The notes under the pieces were generated by a model. That model did not search any database. It saw only the letters and a program-made list of their open reading frames with translations, and was not told the origin of the DNA. Positions 9,641-23,086 of a stretch of DNA of 36,152 bases are shown here, piece by piece. The stretch is taken from contig NZ_CM001841.1 in the NCBI RefSeq assembly GCF_000365305.1, positions 201,941-238,092 on the forward strand, given 5' to 3'. Numbering within the stretch: the stretch's first letter is position 1; every line of letters starts with the position of its first letter. Origin of the DNA: Dickeya dianthicola NCPPB 453. GTDB lineage: Bacteria; Pseudomonadota; Gammaproteobacteria; Enterobacterales; Enterobacteriaceae. The translations under genes and the position numbers were made by a program.

Positions 9641-12600
9641 ATGGTTTACTCCTATACCGAGAAAAAACGTATTCGTAAGGATTTTGGGAAACGTCCACAA
9701 GTTTTGGATATCCCATATCTCCTTTCTATCCAGCTTGACTCGTTCCAGAAGTTTATCGAGCAAGATCCGGAAGGCCAGTACGGTCTGGAAGCTGCATTCC
9801 GTTCCGTATTCCCTATCGCAAGTTACAGCGGTAATTCCGAGCTGCAGTACGTGAGTTATCGTCTGGGTGAGCCGGTATTTGACGTCCAAGAGTGTCAAAT
9901 CCGCGGTGTTACCTTCTCCGCGCCGTTGCGCGTGAAACTGCGTCTGGTGATCTACGAGCGCGAAGCGCCGGAAGGCACCGTTAAAGACATCAAAGAACAA
10001 GAAGTGTACATGGGCGAGATTCCGCTCATGACCGACAACGGCACCTTTGTCATCAACGGTACCGAGCGTGTTATCGTTTCTCAGTTGCACCGTAGCCCGG
10101 GCGTGTTCTTTGACAGCGACAAGGGTAAAACCCACTCCTCCGGTAAAGTGCTGTATAACGCACGTATCATTCCTTACCGTGGTTCCTGGCTGGATTTTGA
10201 ATTCGACCCGAAAGACAACCTGTTTGTCCGTATCGACCGTCGTCGTAAATTGCCTGCCACCATCATTCTGCGTGCATTGAGTTACTCCACCGAAGAAATT
10301 CTGGACCTGTTCTTCGATAAAGTGGTGTATGAAATCCACAACAACAAGCTGCAGATGGAACTGGTGCCGGAACGCCTGCGCGGCGAAACTGCCTCGTTCG
10401 ATATCGAAGCCGACGGTAAAGTCTACGTTGAGAAAGGCCGCCGCATCACTGCGCGTCATATCCGTCAACTGGAAAAAGATGGCATCGAACGCATTGAAGT
10501 GCCGGTCGAATACATCGCCGGTAAAGTGCTGGCTAAAGATTACGTGGATGAAAGCACCGGTGAAGTGATCGCTATGGCGAACATGGAACTGTCGCTGGAT
10601 CTGCTGGCCAAGCTGAGCCAGGCAGGTCATAAGCGTCTCGACACGCTGTTCACCAATGATCTGGACCACGGTCCGTACATGTCCGAGACCCTGCGTGTCG
10701 ATCCGACCAACGATCGCCTGAGCGCGCTGGTCGAAATCTACCGTATGATGCGTCCGGGCGAGCCGCCGACACGTGAAGCGGCCGAAACCCTGTTCGGAAA
10801 TCTGTTCTTCTCCGAAGATCGTTACGATTTGTCCGCGGTTGGTCGTATGAAGTTCAACCGTTCTCTGCTGCGCGAAGAAATCGAAGGTTCCGGGATTCTG
10901 AGCAAAGCGGACATTATCGATGTGATGAAAAAACTCATCGATATCCGTAACGGTAAGGGCGAAGTCGACGATATCGACCATCTGGGCAACCGTCGTATCC
11001 GTTCCGTGGGCGAAATGGCGGAAAACCAGTTCCGCGTCGGTCTGGTGCGTGTTGAACGTGCGGTGAAAGAGCGTCTGTCGCTGGGCGATCTGGATACGCT
11101 GATGCCGCAGGACATGATCAACGCCAAGCCGATTTCCGCGGCGGTGAAAGAGTTCTTCGGTTCCAGCCAGCTGTCACAGTTTATGGACCAGAATAACCCG
11201 CTGTCCGAAATTACGCATAAACGTCGTATTTCCGCATTGGGCCCAGGCGGTCTGACCCGTGAGCGCGCCGGCTTTGAAGTGCGAGACGTGCATCCGACCC
11301 ATTACGGCCGCGTTTGTCCTATCGAAACGCCGGAAGGTCCGAACATCGGTCTGATCAACTCGTTGTCCGTGTATGCGCAGACCAACGAATACGGTTTCCT
11401 GGAAACCCCGTATCGCCGTGTCCGCGATGGCGTGGTGACCGACGAAATCCATTACCTGTCGGCGATTGAAGAAGGCAACTACGTTATTGCTCAGGCGAAC
11501 ACCAACCTGGATGACGAAGGTCACTTCATCGAGGAACTGGTTACCTGCCGTAGCAAGGGCGAATCCAGCTTGTTCAGCCGCGATCAGGTTGACTACATGG
11601 ACGTTTCCACCCAACAGGTGGTTTCTGTCGGTGCATCCCTGATCCCGTTCCTGGAACACGATGACGCCAACCGCGCCCTGATGGGTGCGAACATGCAACG
11701 TCAGGCGGTACCGACTCTGCGCGCTGACAAGCCGCTGGTCGGTACCGGTATGGAACGTGCCGTTGCCGTTGACTCCGGTGTAACCGCCGTCGCCAAACGT
11801 GGCGGTACCGTACAGTATGTCGACGCGTCCCGTATCGTTATCAAGGTTAACGAAGATGAAATGTACCCGGGCGAAGCGGGTATCGACATCTACAACCTGA
11901 CCAAATACACCCGTTCCAACCAGAACACCTGCATCAATCAGATGCCGTGCGTGTCGCTGGGCGAACCGGTTGAGCGCGGCGATGTGCTGGCCGACGGCCC
12001 GTCCACCGATCTGGGTGAACTGGCGCTGGGCCAGAACATGCGCGTCGCGTTCATGCCTTGGAACGGTTACAACTTCGAAGACTCCATCCTCGTTTCCGAG
12101 CGTGTAGTGCAGGAAGACCGCTTTACCACCATCCACATTCAGGAACTGGCGTGCGTGTCTCGTGACACCAAACTGGGGCCAGAAGAGATAACCGCCGACA
12201 TCCCGAACGTGGGTGAAGCGGCGCTCTCCAAGCTGGATGAATCCGGTATCGTTTACATCGGTGCGGAAGTGACCGGTGGCGATATTCTGGTCGGCAAAGT
12301 GACGCCGAAAGGCGAAACCCAGCTGACGCCGGAAGAGAAGCTGCTGCGCGCCATCTTCGGTGAGAAAGCGTCTGACGTGAAAGACTCCTCTCTGCGTGTG
12401 CCGAACGGTGTTTCCGGTACGATTATCGACGTGCAGGTCTTTACCCGCGATGGCGTGGAAAAAGACAAACGCGCGCTGGAAATCGAAGAAATGCAACTGA
12501 AGCAGGCGAAGAAAGACCTGACTGAAGAACTGCAGATTCTGGAAGCCGGCCTGTTTGCCCGTATTCACGACGTGCTGGTTGCCGGCGGCGTCGAAGCAGA

Positions 12601-13669
12601 CAAACTGGACAAGCTGCCGCGCGAGCGCTGGCTGGAACTGGGTCTGACCGACGAAGAGAAGCAAAACCAGCTGGAACAGTTGGCCGAGCAGTACGACGAA
12701 CTGAAACACGAATTCGAGAAGAAACTCGAAGGCAAACGCCGCAAAATCACGCAAGGCGACGATCTGGCACCGGGCGTGCTGAAGATCGTCAAAGTGTATC
12801 TGGCTGTTAAGCGTCAGATCCAGCCAGGTGACAAGATGGCCGGCCGTCACGGTAACAAGGGTGTTATCTCCAAGATCAACCCGATCGAGGACATGCCTTA
12901 CGATGAGAACGGCACGCCGGTCGATATCGTACTGAACCCGCTGGGCGTACCGTCACGTATGAACATCGGTCAGATTCTGGAAACCCACCTGGGTATGGCG
13001 GCCAAAGGCATCGGCGACAAGATTAACGCCATGCTTAAGCAGCAACAGGAAGTCGCCAAGCTGCGCGAGTTTATCCAGCGAGCTTATGACCTGGGTAACG
13101 ATGTGCGTCAGAAAGTCGACCTGAATACCTTCAGCGATGAAGAAGTGCTGCGTCTGGCGGAAAATCTGAAGAAAGGCATGCCGATTGCCACGCCGGTGTT
13201 CGACGGTGCCAAGGAAAATGAGATCAAAGAGTTGCTGAAACTCGGCGATCTGCCGACTTCCGGTCAGATTACGCTGTTCGACGGCCGTACTGGTGAGCAG
13301 TTCGAGCGTCCGGTTACCGTGGGCTACATGTACATGCTGAAACTGAACCACTTGGTCGACGACAAGATGCATGCCCGTTCTACCGGCTCTTACAGCCTGG
13401 TTACCCAGCAGCCGCTGGGTGGTAAGGCGCAGTTCGGTGGTCAGCGCTTCGGTGAGATGGAAGTGTGGGCGCTGGAAGCTTACGGCGCTGCTTATACCCT
13501 GCAGGAAATGCTGACGGTGAAATCCGATGACGTGAACGGCCGTACCAAGATGTACAAAAACATCGTGGATGGCGATCACCGGATGGAACCGGGTATGCCG
13601 GAATCCTTCAACGTGTTGTTGAAAGAAATCCGCTCCCTGGGTATCAACATCGAGCTGGAAGAAGAGTAA
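9641..13669 (+). CDS. rpoB: DNA-directed RNA polymerase beta subunit
   Basis: RpoB forms one pincer and part of the active centre of RNA polymerase and is the target of rifampicin. The start at 9641 ([10 protein letters not shown]), preceded by GAGGAACCCT, gives 1342 aa, the E. coli length; the frame is open 11 codons further upstream without a family match. The rifampicin cluster (about 11162-11250) reads wild type: Asp516 (GAC at 11186), His526 (CAT at 11216) and Ser531 (TCC at 11231). The C-terminal block with [20 protein letters not shown] and GINIELEEE is intact. It is preceded by the rplL attenuator and followed after 107 bp by rpoC. Confidence 0.98.
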   Translation: MVYSYTEKKRIRKDFGKRPQVLDIPYLLSIQLDSFQKFIEQDPEGQYGLEAAFRSVFPIASYSGNSELQYVSYRLGEPVFDVQECQIRGVTFSAPLRVKLRLVIYEREAPEGTVKDIKEQEVYMGEIPLMTDNGTFVINGTERVIVSQLHRSPGVFFDSDKGKTHSSGKVLYNARIIPYRGSWLDFEFDPKDNLFVRIDRRRKLPATIILRALSYSTEEILDLFFDKVVYEIHNNKLQMELVPERLRGETASFDIEADGKVYVEKGRRITARHIRQLEKDGIERIEVPVEYIAGKVLAKDYVDESTGEVIAMANMELSLDLLAKLSQAGHKRLDTLFTNDLDHGPYMSETLRVDPTNDRLSALVEIYRMMRPGEPPTREAAETLFGNLFFSEDRYDLSAVGRMKFNRSLLREEIEGSGILSKADIIDVMKKLIDIRNGKGEVDDIDHLGNRRIRSVGEMAENQFRVGLVRVERAVKERLSLGDLDTLMPQDMINAKPISAAVKEFFGSSQLSQFMDQNNPLSEITHKRRISALGPGGLTRERAGFEVRDVHPTHYGRVCPIETPEGPNIGLINSLSVYAQTNEYGFLETPYRRVRDGVVTDEIHYLSAIEEGNYVIAQANTNLDDEGHFIEELVTCRSKGESSLFSRDQVDYMDVSTQQVVSVGASLIPFLEHDDANRALMGANMQRQAVPTLRADKPLVGTGMERAVAVDSGVTAVAKRGGTVQYVDASRIVIKVNEDEMYPGEAGIDIYNLTKYTRSNQNTCINQMPCVSLGEPVERGDVLADGPSTDLGELALGQNMRVAFMPWNGYNFEDSILVSERVVQEDRFTTIHIQELACVSRDTKLGPEEITADIPNVGEAALSKLDESGIVYIGAEVTGGDILVGKVTPKGETQLTPEEKLLRAIFGEKASDVKDSSLRVPNGVSGTIIDVQVFTRDGVEKDKRALEIEEMQLKQAKKDLTEELQILEAGLFARIHDVLVAGGVEADKLDKLPRERWLELGLTDEEKQNQLEQLAEQYDELKHEFEKKLEGKRRKITQGDDLAPGVLKIVKVYLAVKRQIQPGDKMAGRHGNKGVISKINPIEDMPYDENGTPVDIVLNPLGVPSRMNIGQILETHLGMAAKGIGDKINAMLKQQQEVAKLREFIQRAYDLGNDVRQKVDLNTFSDEEVLRLAENLKKGMPIATPVFDGAKENEIKELLKLGDLPTSGQITLFDGRTGEQFERPVTVGYMYMLKLNHLVDDKMHARSTGSYSLVTQQPLGGKAQFGGQRFGEMEVWALEAYGAAYTLQEMLTVKSDDVNGRTKMYKNIVDGDHRMEPGMPESFNVLLKEIRSLGINIELEEE

Positions 13670-13705
13670 TCCCAGCCCGATAACGCTGCGAGTATTCGTT
13701 ACAGG

Positions 13706-13745
13706 GGTACCTGAACTTTGTTTTTAACGGCATGGTTCAGGTGCC
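13706..13745 (+). repeat. 11-bp stem-loop between rpoB and rpoC
   Basis: GGTACCTGAAC (13706-13716) pairs with GTTCAGGTGCC (13735-13745) with one G-T wobble and an 18-nt loop. It lies in the 107-bp rpoB-rpoC gap, with no U-run after it, so it looks like an RNA processing or stability element rather than a terminator. Confidence 0.65.
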
Positions 13746-13776
13746 TGACAGGTCTAACTCCGACAGGAGCCAATCC

Positions 13777-18000
<4,224 letters not shown>

Positions 18001-18020
18001 TCGTCATCTCCACCGATAAT

Positions 18021-18058
18021 AAAAAACCGTACCTTAGCGATAAGGTGCGGTTTTTTTT
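18021..18058 (+). terminator. rpoC terminator
   Basis: AAAAAACCG...ACCTT (from 18021) pairs with AAGGT.CGG and a run of eight T (18051-18058). The symmetry of A and T runs means it can act on both strands. Confidence 0.92.
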
Positions 18059-18155
18059 ATATCCTTATTTCACATGAGGATCTTTTATTTACGACCGTGA
18101 TTGTTTAAAAATGGTCTATTGCGTAACTCACCCGAGGGCCGTCGCAGGCGACGTT

Positions 18156-18179
18156 AAAAAACGCTTTCAGCGTTTTTTT
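18156..18179. terminator. Second A/T-flanked hairpin before the DUF1176 gene
   Basis: AAAAA-ACGCT (18156-18165), loop TTC and AGCGT-TTTTTT (18169-18179) form a short stem with A and T flanks, able to act in either direction. It lies about 100 bp behind the rpoC terminator and insulates the next gene. Confidence 0.7.
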
Positions 18180-18243
18180 GGTGACGGGGAAAAGACATAA
18201 TTGCGCTATAACATCAGCATGGAAGTTTCATAAGGAATGTCCG

Positions 18244-19341
18244 ATGCGATTCACTACAACGCTTTCAGGCGTCATTCTGGTTTTGCTGTCCGGCAGCGCG
18301 TTCAGCGCCGGCGAGATGCCTTCCGGTTATCCGACACCGGTGCAGAAGGTATTCAGGCACTGGCAGATTACTTGTAACAACCTGAACGACTGCGACATCA
18401 GGAACAATGACCCGTACCTGCGTGTGACGCTAAAACGTGAAGCAGGCGTTCAGGGCAAACTCTCTTTGGACTTCGATCTGGCCGATAAACGTCAGGCGCT
18501 GTATCTGGATGGTGTCCGTTTTCCGCTGTCCCAGCCCGCCTGGCAGACGGATGAGGAAGAGGGCGCGTTTTACGTCCATACCGATCAGTTGGATGTGATC
18601 CAGCAGTTTGTGCTGGCGGCCAAAAACGCCAAACGGTTGTCGCTGTCGGAGCACGACGGTGGTCAGGGTAATAACCAGGAAGAATCGATCTCGCTTAACG
18701 GCCTGAATGCGGCGTTATTGCTGGCGGATGAGCGGCAGGGGCGCCTGAATAACCACAGCGCATTGTTGCAGGTCGGTGACGGAGAGGTGGCGCAGGTGCC
18801 GCCGGTACCGGTGGGGCAGGAAATCAACCCGGCCTATACCCAGCCGCCGGTGCTGACCAATGCGAAAACGCTGATTAACGGCGTGATCAGCGCCAAAAAA
18901 AACCTGCTGGAAGAGGAAGACTGCGGGCTGAGCAAAGAGGCCCGCCAGTTGAGTGAAGCCGAACCGCTGACCAACGAGCTGGCGCTGGTGATGCTCAACT
19001 GCGGCATGGGCGCCTATCAGTCTTCCAGCATGTTGTTTGTCACTCCGCGCAATAACCCGCAGGCCGCACAGTTGCTTGAATTGCCAAGGCCCATTCGCCC
19101 GGCGGACAGCCGTGAGGAAAAAATCCGTTGGTTTACCGAAGCGGACTATGACCCGGAAAGCGGCATGCTGTATCACTCGGCGAAAGGACGCGGCATCGCC
19201 GACTGCGGCGAAAGCGCGCAGTGGGTGTTCGACGGTAAGACCTTCCAGCTTGTGGCTTACAATTATCAACCGGAGTGTAATGGCGGGCAGCCGGGAGACT
19301 GGCCGTCCGTGTGGGCGATGCCGGGCTACCCGACCGAGTAA
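18244..19341 (+). CDS. Exported DUF1176-family protein of unknown function
   Basis: This is a predicted secreted protein of 365 aa. The ATG at 18244 follows a Shine-Dalgarno AAGGAATG and opens with a clear signal peptide (MRFTTTLSGVILVLLSGSAFSA, cleavage after AFSA). The mature part starts with the family-type segment FRHWQITCNNLNDCDIRNND, with paired cysteines, and carries further cysteines (EEDCGLS, NCGMGA, ADCGES, PECNGG) that probably form disulfides in the periplasm. The frame extends upstream to a GTG at 18178, inside the hairpin, which is not a credible start. I assign DUF1176 from overall layout and the N-terminal motif; the function is unknown. It stands alone between terminators and has no counterpart at this place in E. 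coli. Confidence 0.75.
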   Translation: MRFTTTLSGVILVLLSGSAFSAGEMPSGYPTPVQKVFRHWQITCNNLNDCDIRNNDPYLRVTLKREAGVQGKLSLDFDLADKRQALYLDGVRFPLSQPAWQTDEEEGAFYVHTDQLDVIQQFVLAAKNAKRLSLSEHDGGQGNNQEESISLNGLNAALLLADERQGRLNNHSALLQVGDGEVAQVPPVPVGQEINPAYTQPPVLTNAKTLINGVISAKKNLLEEEDCGLSKEARQLSEAEPLTNELALVMLNCGMGAYQSSSMLFVTPRNNPQAAQLLELPRPIRPADSREEKIRWFTEADYDPESGMLYHSAKGRGIADCGESAQWVFDGKTFQLVAYNYQPECNGGQPGDWPSVWAMPGYPTE

Positions 19342-19616
19342 CCCGACACGGTGTTGACAGGACCGGCGCGGTTTGTGTCTCTCCGCCCGCGCTGGCCGAG
19401 GATGAGGCGGAGCAGGCGGTAAGTCTCTGCTCCGGCTGTATCAGCCCGCGCACTGTAACAACCGCTCGCGGCGCTTGCGACGGGCAATGTGCCGATGTGC
19501 GCACTGGTGCGCAGGCTATCTTTTACGCTCTGTATTAATTGCTTTTTTCTGCGTAGCGTATCGCATGTTCTTTCTGTCCCGGTGCGTTTTACGCTTTATC
19601 GTACCGGGTCATCTCA

Positions 19617-19796
19617 CTAAAAATTGTCCACATCCCGGCGTGTCAGCCCCATATCCTCCAACCGATCGTTGTCCAGTTTACGTAGTGCCTTTCGTGCCTG
19701 AACTCGCTGCCGCCAGGCGCGCCAATACTGGCGAATGCGGTGCCGGAAGGTCCGTGGTTTGATGCCGGCGCCGGCTCGAAAGTATGGCTGTGTCAT
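19617..19796 (-). CDS. Small DUF1127 protein
   Basis: A 59-aa basic protein starting MTQPYFRAGAG, preceded by CAGGAG. Its second half carries the DUF1127 signature: an arginine-rich amphipathic stretch (RIRQYWRAWRQRVQARKAL) followed by LRKLDNDRLEDMGLTRRDV. DUF1127 proteins are small, often stress- or regulator-linked, and some bind RNA or affect phosphate, polyamine or virulence responses in other bacteria; the role here is unknown. The open frame begins at 19853, but the inner ATG at 19796 has the ribosome-binding site. It is paired with a second DUF1127 gene (20056-20247) and a MocR regulator, like the E. coli yjiS-yjiR neighbourhood. Confidence 0.8.
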   Translation of the reverse strand: MTQPYFRAGAGIKPRTFRHRIRQYWRAWRQRVQARKALRKLDNDRLEDMGLTRRDVDNF

Positions 19797-20001
19797 GGCG
19801 CTACTCCTGATGTGCTGTGTTAGTACACAGTGTGAAACTGTCACCGCTAACAATACAGATGCAGAAAATGATTATCCTGAACATACAGATGCTGATGTTT
19901 ACGATCTGAATTATGATTTTTGGTGTGATCTGTACCTGTTTTTGGCACTCACTTCATGGTTTAAAGAAAACAAGTGATTACGGTGATAGCGCTTTGCTCT
20001 A

Positions 20002-20023
20002 ACAGGCGGCGGTAGCCGCCTGT
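20002..20023. terminator. Strong hairpin after the second DUF1127 gene
   Basis: ACAGGCGGC (20002-20010), loop GGTA and GCCGCCTGT (20015-20023) form a perfect 9-bp GC-rich stem. The tail is only weakly T-rich on either strand, so terminator function for the minus-strand DUF1127 gene is uncertain. Confidence 0.45.
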
Positions 20024-20055
20024 CGTTGTCTTAATGACGGGTATCACTGTCCGGG

Positions 20056-20247
20056 TCAGTGTCGGTAAAGACGCTCTATATCTTCCCGTTTCAGGCCGAT
20101 ATCTTTGAGGTGCTCATCGTTGAGTTTATTCAGGATTTTGCGGGTCTGACGGTGCAGGCGCCAGACCCGCCATCGTCGTAACAGGCGCAACAAAATGGAC
20201 TCGTCGGGGGGTAAATCGGGGCGATGGGAAGAGAATAGTATTGTCAT
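20056..20247 (-). CDS. Small DUF1127 protein, second copy
   Basis: A 63-aa basic protein (MTILFSSHRPDL) with an arginine-rich helix (LLRRWRVWRLHRQTRKIL) and the DUF1127 core NKLNDEHLKDIGLKREDIERL. It resembles E. coli YjiS in size and context. It is paralogous to the gene at 19617-19796 but clearly diverged, so the duplication is not recent. It is divergent from yjiR, with 164 bp between the two start codons; that gap contains three TCTGTAT-type motifs. The function is unknown; control by YjiR is an inference from the divergent layout. Confidence 0.82.
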   Translation of the reverse strand: MTILFSSHRPDLPPDESILLRLLRRWRVWRLHRQTRKILNKLNDEHLKDIGLKREDIERLYRH

Positions 20248-20293
20248 GGTGGTTCTCCGCAGGTGATAGCCATGTATGATGATGACAAGTCTC

Positions 20294-20387
20294 TCTGTAT
20301 GGTTTTAGAGGCAGGTTTTGACTTTATTTTTGATACAGATGACCTATCTGGCGATCTGAATGGTTGTTTAAGGCTCATTCTGTATGG
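20294..20387. promoter_or_regulatory. Candidate YjiR operator cluster
   Basis: TCTGTATGG occurs at 20294-20302 and again at 20379-20387, 85 bp apart (about eight helical turns). GATACAGA, the inverted form of TCTGTATC, lies between them at 20332-20339. Two more copies (ATACAGATGC at 19853-19862 and 19883-19892) sit upstream of the other DUF1127 gene. Repeated short sites near a MocR gene fit binding by its product. Confidence 0.45.
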
Positions 20388-20411
20388 AAGCCCGGAGGAG
20401 AAAGTACATTT

Positions 20412-21842
20412 ATGACGCGATATCAGCTTTTGGCCACCTTACTGACGCAGCGGATCGAGCAAGGGTTGTATCAGAGCGGCGAGCGTTTGCCATCAGTACG
20501 CTCGTTAAGTCAGGAGCATGGCGTCAGTATCAGTACCGTGCAGCAGGCATATCATCTGCTGGAAGAAAAGCGACTGATCGTGCCGTTGCCCCGTTCGGGG
20601 TATTTCGTTAAACCCCGTATAGCGGCCGCGCCGATCCCGGCGATGACTCGCCCGGTACAGCGCCCGGTGGAAATTACCCGATGGAATTCGGTGCTGGAAT
20701 TGCTCCGTTCCCGTTCTGACCCGGAAATTCTGCAACTGGGAGGCAGCCTCCCGGACCTTACGCGAAGCACGCTGAAACCATTATGGAAAAGTATCAATCG
20801 AATCGGACAAAAACAGGATATCGCCACTCTGGGTTATGACAGTCTGGATGGCTTACTGCTGTTGCGCGAACAGATTGCCCGCCTCATGATTGATAGCGGC
20901 TGCCAATTGTCGGCACAGGATATCATCGTGACTCATGGCTGTACGCAAGCGCTGTCAATTGCGATACGGGCGGTGTGTAATCCCGGCGATATCGTGGCTA
21001 TTGAGTCGCCGGTATTCCATTGCATCATGCAGATATTGTGTGGTCACGGCATAAAAGTAATTGAAATACCTACTGATTTTTCAAGTGGCCTTAGCCTTGA
21101 GGCACTGGAGCTGGCATTGGAGCAATGGCCGGTGAAGGCGGTGTTGACGGTCCCGAACTGCAACAATCCGTTGGGATTTGTTATGCCGGAACATCGCAAA
21201 CGGGCATTGATGACGCTGGCGCAACGTTATGACATCGCCATCATTGAGGATGATGTGTATGGAGATCTCACCTATGACTATCCACGGCCGATTACACTGA
21301 AATCTCTGGATTATGAAGGCCGAGTCCTGACATGCAGCTCTTTTTCCAAAACGCTGGCCCCCGGCCCGCGGATCGGATGGGTGGTGCCGGGACGTTACCT
21401 GAATCGGGCGTTGCATATGAAGTACACCAGTACCGGGGCGGTATCGATACACTTCCAACAGGCTGTGGCTGAATTTATACAGCAGGGACATTACATGCCA
21501 CATGTACGCCGAATGCGCTCGCTCTATCAGCGCAATCTGGAGGAGCTAGTCAGCCTGGTACGTCGCGTATTTCCGGATACGATTTGTCATAGCCGCCCGC
21601 AAGGCGGGTTTGTATTGTGGATTGAGTTACCGGAAACTTTTGATGGTGTGAGGCTGAACCACCGGTTAGTCGACAAGAAAATCAGGATTCATGAGGGAGA
21701 GCTATTTTCCGCGTCAGGAAAATACCGCCACTGCCTGCGATTGAGCTATGCCATGCCGCTAACGCCGGAGACAGAAGCGGCCATTATTACACTGGGAAAT
21801 GTGATTGTTGGGGAGATCGCCAGTAATCCGGTGGCGGGGTAA
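20412..21842 (+). CDS. yjiR: MocR-family transcriptional regulator (GntR winged helix plus aminotransferase-like domain), YjiR-like
   Basis: A 476-aa MocR-type protein. The N-terminal winged helix spans about residues 1-70 (MTRYQLLATLLTQRIEQGLY, RLPSVRSLSQEHGVSISTVQ, SGYFVKP). The C-terminal fold-type I aminotransferase-like domain shows PNCNNPLGF, IEDDVYGDL and SSFSKTLAPGPRIGW, where the lysine is the expected PLP anchor. The N-terminal 90 residues closely resemble E. coli YjiR as I remember it, including MTRPVQRPVEIT. Such proteins usually act as PLP- or amine-responsive regulators rather than enzymes. The frame opens upstream at a TTG (20364); ATG 20412 is chosen by family alignment and the GGAGGAG upstream. 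It is divergent from a DUF1127 gene, as in the yjiR-yjiS pair; target and ligand are unknown. Confidence 0.85.
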   Translation: MTRYQLLATLLTQRIEQGLYQSGERLPSVRSLSQEHGVSISTVQQAYHLLEEKRLIVPLPRSGYFVKPRIAAAPIPAMTRPVQRPVEITRWNSVLELLRSRSDPEILQLGGSLPDLTRSTLKPLWKSINRIGQKQDIATLGYDSLDGLLLLREQIARLMIDSGCQLSAQDIIVTHGCTQALSIAIRAVCNPGDIVAIESPVFHCIMQILCGHGIKVIEIPTDFSSGLSLEALELALEQWPVKAVLTVPNCNNPLGFVMPEHRKRALMTLAQRYDIAIIEDDVYGDLTYDYPRPITLKSLDYEGRVLTCSSFSKTLAPGPRIGWVVPGRYLNRALHMKYTSTGAVSIHFQQAVAEFIQQGHYMPHVRRMRSLYQRNLEELVSLVRRVFPDTICHSRPQGGFVLWIELPETFDGVRLNHRLVDKKIRIHEGELFSASGKYRHCLRLSYAMPLTPETEAAIITLGNVIVGEIASNPVAG

Positions 21843-21902
21843 GGTTGGGCGCCCTTTCGCCCTTTATCCTTGATATCCTTGAGCGTCTCAATACACGCAG
21901 GA

Positions 21903-21928
21903 GGGATCGCCTTCATAGTGACGATCCC
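21903..21928. terminator. Possible terminator between yjiR and thiH
   Basis: GGGATCG (21903-21909) and CGATCCC (21922-21928) form a 7-bp stem between the convergent ends of yjiR and thiH. A weakly T-rich tail (TGGATTTTAG) exists only on the plus strand. Confidence 0.4.
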
Positions 21929-21937
21929 CTGTGGATT

Positions 21938-23086
21938 TTAGTTTACGCCCGGCCTTCCCAGATAGCCGTCCCAGTCTTTCCATACCGGTTGCAGCCCGGC
22001 CTGGGTCAGGGCAGCGGCCACCGCTTCTGGGCGGCGGTTGTCGTGCGGGGTGAATTGTTCCAGTTCCGGATGGTCGTCGGCGTAGCCGCCCGGCTGGGTT
22101 TTGGAAAACGCGCTGACGTTGTTGATGGCAATCGGGATCATGTGGTCGCGGAAAAAGGGTGATTCGCGGGTGGAGAGCGACAACTCCACATCGGGTGCCA
22201 GCAGCCGGAAGGCGCAGATCGTCTGCATCAGTTGCGCTTCATCCATCAGCGAGGCGGGTTCGATGCCGCCGGCGCAAGGGCGCAGGCGCGGGAACGACAC
22301 CGAGTAACGGCTCTGCCAGTAAGTCTGCTGCAAATACAGCAGGTGCTCGGCCACCATATAACAGTCGGTGCGCCAACTGTCGGACAATCCAATCAGCGCC
22401 CCCAGCCCGATCTTGTCGATCCCGGCGCGTCCCAGCCTGTCCGGCGTCGCCAGCCGCCAGGCGAAATCCTGCTTGTGGCCGCGCAGGTGATGGCGGGCGT
22501 AGGTCGCCGGATGATAGGTTTCCTGATACACCATCACCCCATCTAACCCGAGGGTTTTCAACTCGGCGTACTCCGCCTGCGACAGCGGCTGCACTTCCAT
22601 CATCAGCGAACTGAACTGCGGGCGAATCAGCGGCAGCATCTGGCGAAAATAGTCCATCCCCACCTTACGCTGATGTTCGCCGGTGACCAGCAGCAGGTGA
22701 TCGAACCCCAGCGCCTTGATAGCTTCGCACTCGCGCAGGATTTCCTGTTCATCCAGCGTCTTGCGCTTGAGGTGGTTGCTCATGGAAAAACCGCAGTAGG
22801 TGCAGTCGTTGGCGCACAGGTTGGAAAGATACAGCGGCACATAGAAACTGACGGTATTGCCGAAGCGCTGGCGCGTCAGTTGTTGCGCCCGCTGCGCCAG
22901 CGGTTCCAGCCAACGACCGGCGGCGGGCGACAGCAGCGCCATCATATCCTCGCGCGTCAGCCGGTCGGCGCATAACGCCCGCTCTACATCGGCGTCGGTT
23001 TTGCCGTTGATGCGCAGGGTCAGGTCATGCCACTCCAGCTGTTGCCAGTGGCGTTCAAACGACGGTGATTGTTCGTGGGTGTCCAT
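21938..23086 (-). CDS. thiH: 2-iminoacetate synthase (tyrosine lyase) ThiH
   Basis: ThiH is a radical SAM enzyme that splits tyrosine to p-cresol and dehydroglycine, the glycine-derived input for the thiamine thiazole ring. The 382-aa protein has the CxxxCxxC iron-sulfur motif in LCANDCTYCGF (about residues 91-101) and the family blocks VTGEHQRKVGMDYF and GLGALIGLSDSWRTD. It is last in the thiCEFSGH operon and shares one base with thiG (TGATG). It acts with ThiG, for which it supplies the substrate. Confidence 0.96.
   Translation of the reverse strand: MDTHEQSPSFERHWQQLEWHDLTLRINGKTDADVERALCADRLTREDMMALLSPAAGRWLEPLAQRAQQLTRQRFGNTVSFYVPLYLSNLCANDCTYCGFSMSNHLKRKTLDEQEILRECEAIKALGFDHLLLVTGEHQRKVGMDYFRQMLPLIRPQFSSLMMEVQPLSQAEYAELKTLGLDGVMVYQETYHPATYARHHLRGHKQDFAWRLATPDRLGRAGIDKIGLGALIGLSDSWRTDCYMVAEHLLYLQQTYWQSRYSVSFPRLRPCAGGIEPASLMDEAQLMQTICAFRLLAPDVELSLSTRESPFFRDHMIPIAINNVSAFSKTQPGGYADDHPELEQFTPHDNRRPEAVAAALTQAGLQPVWKDWDGYLGRPGVN

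Noticed and set aside
11162..11250. Possible rifampicin-resistance changes in rpoB
   Set aside because: Asp516, His526 and Ser531 and their surroundings are all wild type.
19735..19977. An 80-aa plus-strand frame over the first DUF1127 gene and its leader
   Set aside because: Its first third is antisense to the DUF1127 coding region and it has no recognisable ribosome-binding site or homology; the ATACAGA repeats explain the rest better as regulatory DNA.
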